A stretch of 64,000 nt of DNA from CP2-2F sp034436355 (GCA_034436355.1 DAOTVQ010000002.1:1-64000), one strand, 5' to 3'; shown: positions 9,397 through 18,292, numbered from the stretch's first letter. The notes: generated from the sequence alone by a model not told the origin. Program-made: numbers and translations.

Positions 9397-11283
9397 ATGG
9401 GCGGAGTTTTCGGGCATTTCAATGCAGCAGGCGCAGTGTTGCACTTGGCAGCGCGGATGGCAGGTGGCGCAACACTCCATCGGGCAGGTGCGCTAACTTT
9501 TGGCGCTGCCGATGAGTCGGCATACTATGAAGGGCAAGGCGTGCGCGTTGCCTTCGGCGGCGAACTTTACGATGTCGTGGCACTTCGCCGCATGTTGGAG
9601 GCGCAGCAGCTTGGCGCACATAGCGATGCGATGTTGGTGGCACACGGCTATGCCTTGTGGGGTGTGGAAGTGCTGGAGCGCCTGCACGGGCGTTTTGCGC
9701 TTGCCATTTGGGATGAACAACGTCAATGGCTGATCCTTGCCCGTGACCGCATGGGTGAACAGACGCTCTACTATGCACAGCACGGCACAGAGTTTCTATT
9801 TGCCTCAGAAGCGCGCCGCATCCTTGCCGCAGAATTGTTACCGCGTGCCGTCAACACCGCTGCCTTGCCCTACTATTTGAGTGTAGGCTATGTGCCGCCA
9901 CCGCACACGCTCTTTGAAGGCATTGGTAAGCTGGGGGCGGGTGAGTACATGCTGGTTAACGAGCATGGCTTCCGCACAGATCGCTTTTGGCGCCCGCGCA
10001 TGGATACCATCAGCAGCGGACGGATTGCCTTTGAAGACGCCGTGCAGCGTTTGCGCCAGACGCTTGATGAGGCTGTTCGCCTGCGCCTGCAAAGGCAGCC
10101 CTCGCTGGGTGCGCTGCTTGGTAGTGGCATAGATTCCGCAGCGATTGCGGCGCTGATAGCACAACACGGCGGCAGTGTGCAAACCTTCACAGCACGCTAT
10201 GCGCCTGTCTCTGGCACGTCGCTGCACACGGATGCTCATTTCGCCGCCCTCGCTGCCCGCAAAATTGGCGCAGTGCATCATGCCGTAACAGTGCCGAATG
10301 ACGCACGCCTTGCTGCCCTGCTGCCACAATTGATAGCAGCCCTTGACGAACCAAGCAGCCAACCCTCGATTGTTCCACTTGCCTATGCCACTGCACTGGC
10401 ACGCCAACAAGGTGTGCGTGGGTTGCTCAGTGGTGAGGGCGGTGATGAACTCTTTGCCGGACACCGCATCTACCGTGCTGATCGCATTCTAGAGCGCTAT
10501 CTGCAAATACCACGCTTGCTGCGTCAAAGGTTCCTGACGCCGCTGCTGGCGCGCCTGCCCGCTAACTTTAATCGGCTGGCGGATAAAGCACGGGAGACGG
10601 ATGCCGTCCGCCGCTATTTGGCATGGATGCGCCTAACCGCCACAGAACGTCTGCCCTACCTGCTGACCGATCAAGCACTTGCCGAGAGCGCTTACGCGCA
10701 GCTCTCGCAAGTGCTGCGCCCGCTGCTGAATGCACCACGCACGCACCACTTTGCCGACCGCATCGCCTTCGCCAACCTGAGCCTGTGGCTTGCCGAAAGC
10801 GCCAACCCACGCATGGATCAGCTTGGCGCAGCCTTCCAAACACCTATCCTGATGCCCTTTGAAGATTACCACTTGGTCAATTTGGCGCTGCATACACCCT
10901 TGTGCCACAAATTGCGTGGCAACGGCTATAAGATGGTGCTGCGCCATGCAGTGGCTGACCTTGTGCCGCCAGTCCTCCTGCACCGTCCCAAGCGCGATCC
11001 CTTTGCGGCGGCGGCAGTTTGGCTGCGCGGTGCCTTACAGCCGTTGATCAGCACTTATCTGGCACCTGATCGCGTGGCGAGTGTAGGCATTTTCCAGCCG
11101 CAAGCTGTCTCAGCGTTGATCACAGCACATCACAATGGTCTTGCCAACGAGGCACGCATCTTGTGGTTGATTTTGGCGTTCCATTTATGGTATGCACAGC
11201 ATATTATGGGCGACCTGCGCTTGGAGAGCGCCTTCGATCCACTGGAGATGGTGGAAGCGGCTGCCATATACACAGCGCCCTAG
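9397..11283 (+). CDS. Asparagine-synthetase-like amidotransferase with an inactive glutaminase domain
   Basis: The 628-residue protein has the two-domain AsnB layout. The N-terminal Ntn-type glutaminase domain (1 to about 190) begins MGGVFGHF, where active enzymes begin with Met-Cys-Gly: the Cys2 nucleophile is Gly. The HRGPD motif is degraded to HRAG, and the NGEIYN motif to GGELYD. The C-terminal ATP-pyrophosphatase domain is better kept: the PP-loop reads LGSGIDSAA (about residue 240, instead of LSGGLDSS) and SGEGGDELFAGH is intact near 345. It may therefore use free ammonia or an amine, or form another amide. The 3' end overlaps the convergent pfkB gene by 4 nt. Confidence 0.85.
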   Translation: MGGVFGHFNAAGAVLHLAARMAGGATLHRAGALTFGAADESAYYEGQGVRVAFGGELYDVVALRRMLEAQQLGAHSDAMLVAHGYALWGVEVLERLHGRFALAIWDEQRQWLILARDRMGEQTLYYAQHGTEFLFASEARRILAAELLPRAVNTAALPYYLSVGYVPPPHTLFEGIGKLGAGEYMLVNEHGFRTDRFWRPRMDTISSGRIAFEDAVQRLRQTLDEAVRLRLQRQPSLGALLGSGIDSAAIAALIAQHGGSVQTFTARYAPVSGTSLHTDAHFAALAARKIGAVHHAVTVPNDARLAALLPQLIAALDEPSSQPSIVPLAYATALARQQGVRGLLSGEGGDELFAGHRIYRADRILERYLQIPRLLRQRFLTPLLARLPANFNRLADKARETDAVRRYLAWMRLTATERLPYLLTDQALAESAYAQLSQVLRPLLNAPRTHHFADRIAFANLSLWLAESANPRMDQLGAAFQTPILMPFEDYHLVNLALHTPLCHKLRGNGYKMVLRHAVADLVPPVLLHRPKRDPFAAAAVWLRGALQPLISTYLAPDRVASVGIFQPQAVSALITAHHNGLANEARILWLILAFHLWYAQHIMGDLRLESAFDPLEMVEAAAIYTAP

Positions 11284-12107
11284 CTGTTTAGTGCCGCCTG
11301 AATTTCCAAGTCAGTTGGCGCGCCCGCCAGCCCAACCCGCGTTACCGACTGGCTGGCACGCTGCACAGCAATCGCGGCGGCACGCTGCACATGGCGCGTT
11401 TGGTGGTAAAGCACGCTGAAAACGCCAAAAAAGACGTCGCCGGCGCCGGTTGCATCTACGACGGCGACTTGTGGTGCAGTGATGTGCAACGGTGGCACAG
11501 CACGCTGATAAACAGTGCAGCCGCGTTCGGCGCGTGTGACAATCAGCAGCGGCGCAAGCGCGGCGTAGTGTGCTTCTAAAGCAGCGTCGCGCTCAATATC
11601 TTCCTCGCTCAGCACGGCAAAATCGAGCTGTGGCAGCACCCACTCAGCCTCTGCCCATGCCTTGCGGCTGACCGTGCCGCGTGCGTCCCACGTCCGCAGC
11701 CAGCCTTGCAGTGTGGCGGCGCGCAGTGCGTTGGGAAAGGCGCGGATAAGCTGTGGATCAACCTCATCGGCAAGCGGGCATAAGCACACAACCGATGCAG
11801 TCTGCCATATTGTGGGAACATGCTCAAAGGAAAGCGGTATGGCGCGCCCAAGCAAGGTTTGGCGGCGCGTGCCACCTTCATAGCGGTTGATAAACGTAGT
11901 GGTCTGTTGAGCGGGAATCAGGTGAAGGGCAGCCTGAGGCGGTAGTTCGGCAAGCACAGGTTCCGTCGGATGTGCGCTGCTGATCAAGCAGATCGGCACA
12001 TTCAGCGCAGCCATTGCACTGCCCGCATAAGCAACCGTGCCGCCGAGTTTGGCGCCCGACGGCGTTTCATCACGGGCAACATGCCCGATCAGCAAGAAGG
12101 TGTCCAT
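11280..12107 (-). CDS. PfkB-family carbohydrate/nucleoside kinase
   Basis: The 275-residue protein is a short ribokinase-family member. The early glycine pair is in LGGTVAYAGSA, and the catalytic anion-hole motif is DATGAGDVFFGVF near the C-terminus, with Asp as base. The sugar substrate cannot be read from sequence. The gene begins 13 nt after jag and is the last gene of the rpmH-rnpA-yidD-yidC-jag unit, an unusual position for a sugar kinase. It is clearly functional by motif. Confidence 0.85.
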   Translation of the reverse strand: MDTFLLIGHVARDETPSGAKLGGTVAYAGSAMAALNVPICLISSAHPTEPVLAELPPQAALHLIPAQQTTTFINRYEGGTRRQTLLGRAIPLSFEHVPTIWQTASVVCLCPLADEVDPQLIRAFPNALRAATLQGWLRTWDARGTVSRKAWAEAEWVLPQLDFAVLSEEDIERDAALEAHYAALAPLLIVTRAERGCTVYQRAVPPLHITAPQVAVVDATGAGDVFFGVFSVLYHQTRHVQRAAAIAVQRASQSVTRVGLAGAPTDLEIQAALNS

Positions 12108-12120
12108 GCTGGCGTGCCGC

Positions 12121-12975
12121 TTACTGCTGCGAGCGGCGCGGTACGATGGTTACTTTGCGGTTGTCGCCTTCGCCCACACTCTCGGTAGAGACATCTGGGT
12201 TATCTTTTAACGTCAGATGCACAATGCGACGCTCATGCGGCGGCATTGGCTCCATCGAGACGGTGCGTCCGCGCTGGATAGCCTGCTCTGCCATGCGGAA
12301 GGCAAGGCGGCGCAGCATTTCTTCGCGGCGCGCCTTATAGCCATCCACATCTACCACAATATGGGCGCGGTGACCGATCTCGCGGCTGGTGATCAGGCGC
12401 GTGATGTATTGCAAAGATGCCAGTGTTTCGCCACGCCGCCCGATCAATTCGCTCAAATCGCCGCCGCGCACATCCAGCGTCCAGTGTTGTGGTTCGCCGC
12501 TTTGCTTTGGGGCGGGCTGTGCGCTCACTGTTGCAGTGATTCCCATCGAATGGAGCAGTTGGCGCAGCACCACCTCACCAACTTTTGCCGCCTCTGCCAA
12601 CTGTTGCTCAGAGGCAGGCTCAGCAGCCTCTTCATCATCATCTTCAAAAGGCAATTGGTCTGCCGCAGGGGTTGGTTGAGTGGGTGCCTTTGGCTTTGGT
12701 GCAGGGCGCTTTGCCTTAGGTGCACTCTCAGCAGCTTTGGGTGCTTCAGGCGCACGGATGGCAGGTTCAGCGGCAGGCGCGGGCGTTTCGGGCGCACGGA
12801 TGACGGTCAGGCGGACGCGGGCAGGTTTTGCGCCCAACCCAAGCAAACGCCGCCCTGCTTCTTCCAGCACCTCAACCATGACTTGATCACGACTGACGCC
12901 CAGTTCAGCAATCCCTTTCGCTATAGCGGCTTCAACGTCTGCGCCAACTGATTCAATGGATAATATCTGGCTCAT
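12121..12975 (-). CDS. jag: Jag/KhpB-type KH-R3H RNA-binding protein
   Basis: The 284-residue protein has a Jag-N domain (IESVGADVEAAIAKGIAELG), an Ala/Pro/Lys-rich linker (about 75-130), a KH domain with the loop IGRRGETLASLQY, and a C-terminal R3H domain with PPHERRIVHLTL. In other bacteria this protein binds RNA with KhpA and affects cell elongation and division. It directly follows yidC, the conserved place for this gene. Confidence 0.93.
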   Translation of the reverse strand: MSQILSIESVGADVEAAIAKGIAELGVSRDQVMVEVLEEAGRRLLGLGAKPARVRLTVIRAPETPAPAAEPAIRAPEAPKAAESAPKAKRPAPKPKAPTQPTPAADQLPFEDDDEEAAEPASEQQLAEAAKVGEVVLRQLLHSMGITATVSAQPAPKQSGEPQHWTLDVRGGDLSELIGRRGETLASLQYITRLITSREIGHRAHIVVDVDGYKARREEMLRRLAFRMAEQAIQRGRTVSMEPMPPHERRIVHLTLKDNPDVSTESVGEGDNRKVTIVPRRSQQ

Positions 12976-13011
12976 GCAATCTTAAACACCTTTTTGAGCG
13001 TGCCGCACAGG

Positions 13012-13977
13012 TTACTTCTTGGCTTTTCGCGCCTTATTGGGCTTGGCTTGCGTGCTTTTGCGGCTGAGATCAGGGCGGCTGTGGCTGCGCGGATTACCGC
13101 TGCCACCCGCCCCTAGGGGCGCAGGGCGCTCCATAGATTCGGAGAGTTTGCGCTTTCTGCTGACTGCGGCGGGGGCTGCCTCTTCCTTGTCATGGCGGCG
13201 CTCTTCAAAGGCAGGTGCGGAACTGCCCTTGGGCGTTGCCACAGCAGGCACAGGCTTGGGCGTGCTAAACAGGTTACGCCATTCAATCTTGCCAAGCATG
13301 GCATACTGGATAATGCCGACGATGTTCGAGGCAACCCAGTAGATGGATAAGCCGGAGGCGAACGACAGCGAGAACAGACCGACCATCAGCGGCATGATCG
13401 TCGTCATGTTACGCGCAACGGCTGCCGATGGGTCTTTGGGATCGCTGGTGGGCGGCATCATCAGCTTGGATTGCAGCCATGTGCTAACCACAACCAGCAC
13501 CGGCAGGATGAACAATGGATCAGGCTGACCAAGATTCAGCCATAGGAATTGATTCTTCAGCGGCAGCATTGCAGATAGCTCTGGGATGAGCAGACGATGC
13601 TGCACATCGAGGAATTGGAGTGGCGTCGTGCCAAGCGTGGCGTAGATGGCGCCATACAAACCGAACAGGATCGGCATTTGGATGAGCAGCGGCAGGCAGC
13701 CTGCCAGCGGATTGATGCCTTCCTCACGGTAGAGTTGCATTTGCGCTTGTGCCAGTGCCTCACGGTTCTGCGGGCCCTTATACTGTTCGCGGAGCGCCTG
13801 CAGCTTGGGCGCCACTTCTTGCATTCGCTTGGAAGATTTCAACTGTTGGCGCGTTAGTGGGTAAGTAATCACGCGGCTGAGGACGGTGAAGACGATGATC
13901 GCCAACACCAAACTCTCGCCAAGCAAGCTGTAAAGCCCCAGCATCACCACAATGAACGGATTGGTTAGAAAGTCCAT
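13012..13977 (-). CDS. yidC: Membrane protein insertase YidC/Oxa1
   Basis: The 321-residue protein inserts and folds inner-membrane proteins. It is the short form without the large periplasmic domain of Gram-negative YidC. Membrane segments occur at about 8-37 (ending VITYPLTRQQ), near 95-115 (NPLAGCLPLLIQMPILFGLYG, the typical Oxa1 helix), around 160 and near 195-225. The tail from about residue 240 is strongly basic and probably touches the ribosome. It sits between the PQQ lipoprotein and jag in the rpmH operon. Confidence 0.95.
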   Translation of the reverse strand: MDFLTNPFIVVMLGLYSLLGESLVLAIIVFTVLSRVITYPLTRQQLKSSKRMQEVAPKLQALREQYKGPQNREALAQAQMQLYREEGINPLAGCLPLLIQMPILFGLYGAIYATLGTTPLQFLDVQHRLLIPELSAMLPLKNQFLWLNLGQPDPLFILPVLVVVSTWLQSKLMMPPTSDPKDPSAAVARNMTTIMPLMVGLFSLSFASGLSIYWVASNIVGIIQYAMLGKIEWRNLFSTPKPVPAVATPKGSSAPAFEERRHDKEEAAPAAVSRKRKLSESMERPAPLGAGGSGNPRSHSRPDLSRKSTQAKPNKARKAKK

Positions 13978-14001
13978 GGCGTGTATATTTCCTCGCTTAG
14001 C

Positions 14002-15300
14002 CTAGCGCGGTGCTTGCGCCAAACGGTTTATATCATCTTGAGAAGGTTTCCGAACACTCCACAGCCGCCCGCCGCTGAGTAGGTCGTAGGCAACCACCAA
14101 GCGGTCTTCGCTTTTGGTAGTAACAATGACGGTTTCATCAACCACCACCACATCGCCTAGAATACGCTCTAGTTCGGCAGGGCTGGAAGTCCAGACCACT
14201 GCGCCGCTTTCGGCGTTATAGGCGCGCAGGTGGCGTCCTTCTGAAGCGGCAATCACCCAACCATCGACCACAGCGACCTTGCCGCGAATGCCACCCGGTC
14301 GCTCAGCGTCCTTCGCTTTCCAACGTGGGTTGAAGGTGTCAGCCTCTATGGCGTGAACGTACCCTTGCAAATCGCCAAAGTAGAGTGTGCCATTCACTAA
14401 GGTTGGCGTAGACCACAGCCAGCCCTCTGCCTTGTAGCGGCGCAAAATACGCTCGGATTGGTTATCAACCGCCATGCGCAAGTCTAACGTGGTATCCAGT
14501 GCGATCAGCTCGCTGGTTAGTGTGCCAACATACAGCACACCGTCGTGCAGCAGCGGTGTGGCTGCCACTGCACCACCAACCTCGACACGCCAACGGAGCG
14601 CTAATGTTTCAGCGTCCAGTGCATAGACATAACGATCCATCGCCCCGAAGTAGAGCGTGTTCCTCTCAGAGTCTAGCACGGGTGCTGCCCAAACGCCGAA
14701 GGTTGTCCCTTCAAAGCTAGCGACCAAGGCGCCAGTTTCGGTGCTGAATGCCTTAATGCCTTTATCCCCCTGCCCAACGTACAGCAGATTGCCGTTGATG
14801 AGCGCATCGGCAATGACCTTTTCTGTGCCAATTGGTGCAGCCCAATTTGCCAGCGGCACATTGCGTTGTCCTGAGTCAGGGGCGAAGGCATACACAGCAT
14901 GGTTGTAAGAGCCGACATAAACGCGCACCCCTTCCGAACGTTTCTGTAGCGTAGGTGCGGCAAACATCTGCCCATTGTTATTGGCGCGAGCTGCCCAGTC
15001 CACATAACGGTCAGTCGAGCGCTGATTCGCCTCTAAGGTGCGCCCAACGCCATCACGGGTCAGATCAATTCGAAAGATGACATCACGATAGGCAACGTAG
15101 ATGAATTGCACATCCGTATAGCGCCCTTCATCTGTGAGGGTGCCATCTACGGTTAAGCCTGCCCAGCTTTCGGGCAGCACAATGGCTGTGCAGCTTGTCA
15201 GCAGCAGCAGCCCGATTAATAGCAATGCCGCGCCGAAGGGCTTGCGGCGCGATGCGGTAATGGTTCGGTTGCGTGCGTTCAAAATAAGCCTCATGCACAT
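14002..15300 (-). CDS. PQQ-repeat beta-propeller lipoprotein
   Basis: The 432-residue protein starts with a basic stretch and a hydrophobic signal ending in a lipobox, LLLLTSC, with lipidated Cys at about residue 37. The rest is a series of about 40-residue blades with patterns like NTLYFGAMDRYVYALDAET and NGTLYFGDLQGYVHAIEAD, typical of PQQ-like propellers such as BamB. It probably sits on the outer face of the membrane as a scaffold. Its ATG overlaps the yidD stop by one base (TGATG), so it is translationally coupled. Finding it between yidD and yidC suggests a role in membrane-protein assembly, but that is inference. Confidence 0.85.
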   Translation of the reverse strand: MCMRLILNARNRTITASRRKPFGAALLLIGLLLLTSCTAIVLPESWAGLTVDGTLTDEGRYTDVQFIYVAYRDVIFRIDLTRDGVGRTLEANQRSTDRYVDWAARANNNGQMFAAPTLQKRSEGVRVYVGSYNHAVYAFAPDSGQRNVPLANWAAPIGTEKVIADALINGNLLYVGQGDKGIKAFSTETGALVASFEGTTFGVWAAPVLDSERNTLYFGAMDRYVYALDAETLALRWRVEVGGAVAATPLLHDGVLYVGTLTSELIALDTTLDLRMAVDNQSERILRRYKAEGWLWSTPTLVNGTLYFGDLQGYVHAIEADTFNPRWKAKDAERPGGIRGKVAVVDGWVIAASEGRHLRAYNAESGAVVWTSSPAELERILGDVVVVDETVIVTTKSEDRLVVAYDLLSGGRLWSVRKPSQDDINRLAQAPR

Positions 15301-15509
15301 CAGGGAACGGGATCGTAGCCGCCGGGATTAAAGGGATGGCAGCGCAGGATGCGCCGTGCGCCAAGCCAAATGCCGCGAACTACACCGTATTTCTCAATTG
15401 CTTCATAGGTATACATGGAACAGGACGGCACGAAACGGCAGGAAGGCGGCAGCACCTTTGAGAGCGTCGCTTTATAGAGCCGAATTAGACCGAGCGCAAG
15501 GCGCTTCAT
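15300..15509 (-). CDS. yidD: Membrane protein insertion efficiency factor YidD
   Basis: The 69-residue protein is a full match to the small YidD family: LIRLYKATLSKVLPPSCRF, then PSCSMYTYEAI, and RCHPFNPGGYDPVP at the C-terminus. It has an amphipathic N-terminal helix and three conserved Cys. It assists YidC-dependent insertion. It overlaps rnpA by 4 nt and the lipoprotein gene by one base. Confidence 0.95.
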   Translation of the reverse strand: MKRLALGLIRLYKATLSKVLPPSCRFVPSCSMYTYEAIEKYGVVRGIWLGARRILRCHPFNPGGYDPVP

Positions 15510-15856
15510 TCATCACTCTCCAACTGTTCAGGGCGCAAATTCGCACGCTGGAACAGTTCATCTAATATCTGCACTATCCTATTATACGGCTGCCATGCCA
15601 AATTGTCGCGTGCGATCAGCACAATATCATAGCCTTGTTTAAGGGCAGCGTGACGCACTGCTTCTCGCAGGCGGCGGCGAATACGGTTGCGTGTGACAGC
15701 GTTCCCAAGCCGCTTGCTGGCAATAAAGGCATAGCGATTGTGGGATAAGCTGTTGGGCAGCACAGAGAGCGCCAGCAGTGGATGCCGCCATTGTTTGCCG
15801 TGTGCTTTAAGCCGATCAAAATCGGCGCGCTGCCGCAATCGCCATGCGCGCTGCAC
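15506..15856 (-). CDS. rnpA: Ribonuclease P protein component
   Basis: The 116-residue basic protein is the protein subunit of RNase P, which removes 5' leaders from pre-tRNAs. The RNR signature is clear as NAVTRNRIRRRLREA. The start is GTG at 15856, three nt after the rpmH stop, with no strong ribosome-binding site of its own. Translation probably depends on rpmH. It overlaps yidD by 4 nt. Confidence 0.95.
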   Translation of the reverse strand: MQRAWRLRQRADFDRLKAHGKQWRHPLLALSVLPNSLSHNRYAFIASKRLGNAVTRNRIRRRLREAVRHAALKQGYDIVLIARDNLAWQPYNRIVQILDELFQRANLRPEQLESDE

Positions 15857-15859
15857 TGC

Positions 15860-16033
15860 CTAGCTGTTCCAATTCACCTTCTTCACGTGCCGCACTTGCA
15901 CCGTCAGGCTGTGTCTGCCTTTAGCGCGGCGTGCCTGAAGCACGCGCCGCCCGTTCTTTGTTTGCATCCGCTGGCGGAAGCCATGCACACGCATACGGCG
16001 GCGTTTGCGTGGTTGCCATGTGCGCTTAACCAT
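15860..16033 (-). CDS. rpmH: 50S ribosomal protein L34
   Basis: This 57-residue ribosomal protein is short but certain: it begins MVKRTWQPRKRRRMRVHGFR and continues with the L34 pattern of basic residues (KNGRRVL, RRAKGRHSL). It has a C-terminal extension of about 12 residues beyond the usual length (VRHVKKVNWNS region). GGAGG lies 7 nt before the ATG. It is the first gene of the unit that continues through rnpA, yidD, yidC and jag. Confidence 0.96.
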   Translation of the reverse strand: MVKRTWQPRKRRRMRVHGFRQRMQTKNGRRVLQARRAKGRHSLTVQVRHVKKVNWNS

Positions 16034-16374
16034 CTATCATCCTCCACAGAGATATTAAGAAACCGCGCAGGCGCGGCGTCTGGGTCGCAAATGAGCGCTG
16101 GGGTCTACAAAGGTCCCTAGCAAACGGAAAGTATAGCGTAACGTCTAGGGCAGGTCAAGGCGAAAAAGCGCAAAGCGCGGTCAATCCTGAGTAGCGCTTC
16201 ACCGCAGCAGCGGGTGAATGAAGCCTGTTACCGACAGCCTTCAGCCTAGCACCTACAGATTTTTGAGCAGGTGTGCTACACTATGTGTTCAAGAATTCAC
16301 GGACGGTGCAGTTGCACACTAGCTTGTATTGCTCTACTAGAGGCAGTTATCACTATCGGAGGCTATATTCGCTT
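16034..16374. other. Intergenic region between divergent rpmH and rex
   Basis: These 341 bases hold the rpmH promoter, about 90 nt of rpmH leader and the upstream region of rex. The rpmH leader has a short GC-rich hairpin (CCGCG 16063-16067 with CGCGG 16072-16076), followed on the minus strand by TTTCTT. On the rex side an AT-rich stretch near 16280-16300 has a poor partial match to a Rex operator. I see no tRNA, no small gene and no consensus DnaA boxes. Confidence 0.6.
16130..16158 (-). promoter_or_regulatory. Sigma70-type promoter of the rpmH operon
   Basis: On the minus strand the -35 box is TTGACC (16158-16153) and the -10 box is TATACT (16135-16130), with exactly 17 nt between. Transcription should start near 16123 and give a leader of about 90 nt before rpmH. 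Confidence 0.75.
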
Positions 16375-16995
16375 ATGGCATCGTATCCGGGCATCCCAGA
16401 TATTGTCATTGGACGCTTGCCAATTTATCTGCGCGCCTTGAACCAATTGGTGCAGCAGGGCAAAACAATCACCTCTTCACACGAACTTGGGCAGCGCTTG
16501 GGCATTAGCTCGGCACAGATACGCAAAGACCTTTCACACTTTGGTGAGTTTGGCAAGCAAGGCACAGGCTATCAGATTAGCCATTTGCAGGCACAGCTTA
16601 AGCAGATTTTGCAAGTAGACCGCGAATGGCAGATGGTGGTGGTGGGTGCGGGCGATCTTGGGCGTGCCATCGCGCATTATCGCGGCTTCGTCTCACGCGG
16701 CTTTCGCGTGGTAGCTGCCTTCGATAGCGATCCTGCCCGTTTGGGCAAAAGCGGCGACGTCGAGGTGCTGCATACCAGCCAAATGAGTGCGTTTATCAGC
16801 CAGCAGCGCATCAAGATTGCTATGCTGGCAGTGCCTGCCGAACATGCTCAAGCGGTGTGTGATCAGTTGGTGGCGGCAGGCATCCGTGCTATTCTAAACT
16901 ATGCGCCCATCACGCTGAGCGTGCCGAATGGTGTGCATGTGCAGTATATTGACCCTGTGATGCACCTGCAACGCATGACCTATTACTTAGAATAG
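16375..16995 (+). CDS. rex: Redox-sensing transcriptional repressor Rex
   Basis: The 206-residue repressor senses the NADH/NAD+ ratio. The N-terminal winged helix has SAQIRKDLSHFGEFGKQGTGY, the diagnostic Rex motif. The Rossmann site is VVVGAGDLGRAI with an acidic FDSDP. The C-terminal swapped helix ends in MHLQRMTYYLE. I chose ATG 16375 because it gives the normal family length; GGAGG lies 12 nt upstream, a slightly long spacing. An in-frame extension to 16273 looks untranslated. Its last 13 nt overlap the convergent mreB. Likely targets are respiratory or fermentation genes. Confidence 0.95.
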   Translation: MASYPGIPDIVIGRLPIYLRALNQLVQQGKTITSSHELGQRLGISSAQIRKDLSHFGEFGKQGTGYQISHLQAQLKQILQVDREWQMVVVGAGDLGRAIAHYRGFVSRGFRVVAAFDSDPARLGKSGDVEVLHTSQMSAFISQQRIKIAMLAVPAEHAQAVCDQLVAAGIRAILNYAPITLSVPNGVHVQYIDPVMHLQRMTYYLE

Positions 16996-18002
16996 CTAAT
17001 TCCCTCAATGCGTCGCCGCAGTGCTGCATCCTCTAGCGCACGCCCGGCACCCACTGCCGTACAGACAATCGGATCATCAGCGCGGTAGGCAGGCACGCCG
17101 ATCTGCCGCGTAATGTACTCATCAATGCCGCGCAGCAGTGCGCCGCCGCCCGTGATCATCGCCCCGCGATCAATAATGTCAGAGGCAAGTTCGGGCGGCG
17201 TGCGCTCTAGCACAGCCTTCGCCACACCCGCGATATTGGTGAGTGGATCGGTAATTGCCTCGACAATTTCACCTGTGCTGATGCTGATGGTGCGTGGCAA
17301 GCCTGTCACCTGATCGCGCCCTTGCACTTCCATTGCCAAATCTTCCGGCAGTGGCACGGCAGCGCCAATTTGAATCTTGATCGATTCTGCCGTTGGCTGC
17401 CCAATGATCAGGTTATATTTACGGCGCACATAATTCATAATCGCCTCGTCAAGGCGCAAGCCACCAACACGCACACTGTCTGCCACCACGATGCCGTTCA
17501 TGGCAATCACGGCTGCCTCGCTGGCGCCGCCGCCCACGTTAAGGATCATATTGCCAGCAGGCGTGCGGACGGGCAAGCCCGCGCCAATAGCCGCCGCCAA
17601 CGATTCGTGGATGAGGATTGCCTCGCGTGCGCCTGCCTGAATAGCTGCTTCATGCACGGCGCGCCGCTCAACGCTGTTGGCGCCATACGGCACGCTGATC
17701 ATCACTTGCGAGCCGCCGAACAAGCGCAGCCTGCCACCGATCTTTTGGAAGAAGTGGCGCAGCATTGCCTCGGTCACTTCATAATCGGCAATCACGCCTT
17801 CGCGCAGCGGGCGCACCACCTCAATATGTTCGGGGTGGCGTCCGTACATATCCCGCGCTTCTTGCCCAATGGCAACAATGCGTTCTTCTTCAATGGTCAG
17901 GGCAACCATAGAAGGCTCTTGGAGCAGAATTTGCCCATTGCCATAGATGATGACGTTGACCGTACCGAGATCAACGCCTAATTTACGATTGAATAATCCC
18001 AT
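16983..18002 (-). CDS. mreB: Rod-shape-determining actin homologue MreB
   Basis: The 339-residue protein is an actin-fold ATPase that guides lateral cell-wall synthesis. It shows phosphate-1 (GVDLGTVNVIIY), the SVPYGANSVERRAV segment, phosphate-2 (LNVGGGASEAAVI), and the adenosine motif MITGGGALLRGID. I chose ATG 18002 (MGLFNRKLG), since it fits the family start and has a GAGATAGG upstream; the frame stays open to 18041. mreC and mreD are not adjacent. Confidence 0.93.
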   Translation of the reverse strand: MGLFNRKLGVDLGTVNVIIYGNGQILLQEPSMVALTIEEERIVAIGQEARDMYGRHPEHIEVVRPLREGVIADYEVTEAMLRHFFQKIGGRLRLFGGSQVMISVPYGANSVERRAVHEAAIQAGAREAILIHESLAAAIGAGLPVRTPAGNMILNVGGGASEAAVIAMNGIVVADSVRVGGLRLDEAIMNYVRRKYNLIIGQPTAESIKIQIGAAVPLPEDLAMEVQGRDQVTGLPRTISISTGEIVEAITDPLTNIAGVAKAVLERTPPELASDIIDRGAMITGGGALLRGIDEYITRQIGVPAYRADDPIVCTAVGAGRALEDAALRRRIEGISYSK

Positions 18003-18182
18003 GCAGCCTATCTCTGAATAGTTTGCGACACAGGTTGGCACGCTTTCTGGCGCGTAGTCAACCTGCTTATGATAGCCGATTCTGGCAGCGGCGGCAATGC
18101 CGCCAACGCTAGGAGCCTGCTGGCGATAGACGCACCCGCATACCTCGTTGCGTGATTGCTGGCGCAGTCCATGAGAAGCCTT

Positions 18183-18212
18183 CGTATAGTTTACCTAAAA
18201 GATACCCCTCAA
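18183..18212 (-). promoter_or_regulatory. Candidate mreB promoter
   Basis: On the minus strand TTGAGG (18212-18207) and TATACG (18188-18183) are 18 nt apart. Each box matches four of six consensus bases. The rest of the 290-nt gap between mreB and glnA has a short GGCGGC/GCCGCC hairpin (18092-18106) and a TATACT near 18254 with no good -35 for glnA. Confidence 0.4.
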
Positions 18213-18292
18213 AAACTGTACACTTTACCTGATGAACACATGGCAAGATTTTTTATACTGAAGCAGTCTTATCCATTCTGAAAGGCTTCACA

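Noticed and set aside
9838..10464. 208-codon minus-strand frame inside the AsnB-like gene
   Set aside because: It is a mirror frame of a well-supported coding region.
16280..16300. Possible Rex operator (GTGTTC...TTCAC) upstream of rex
   Set aside because: Only about four of seven left half-site positions agree with TTGTGAA; too weak to call.
11280..16374. Chromosomal origin near rpmH-rnpA-yidC
   Set aside because: This gene group is often beside oriC, but I see no dnaA, no dnaN and no cluster of TTATCCACA-type boxes.
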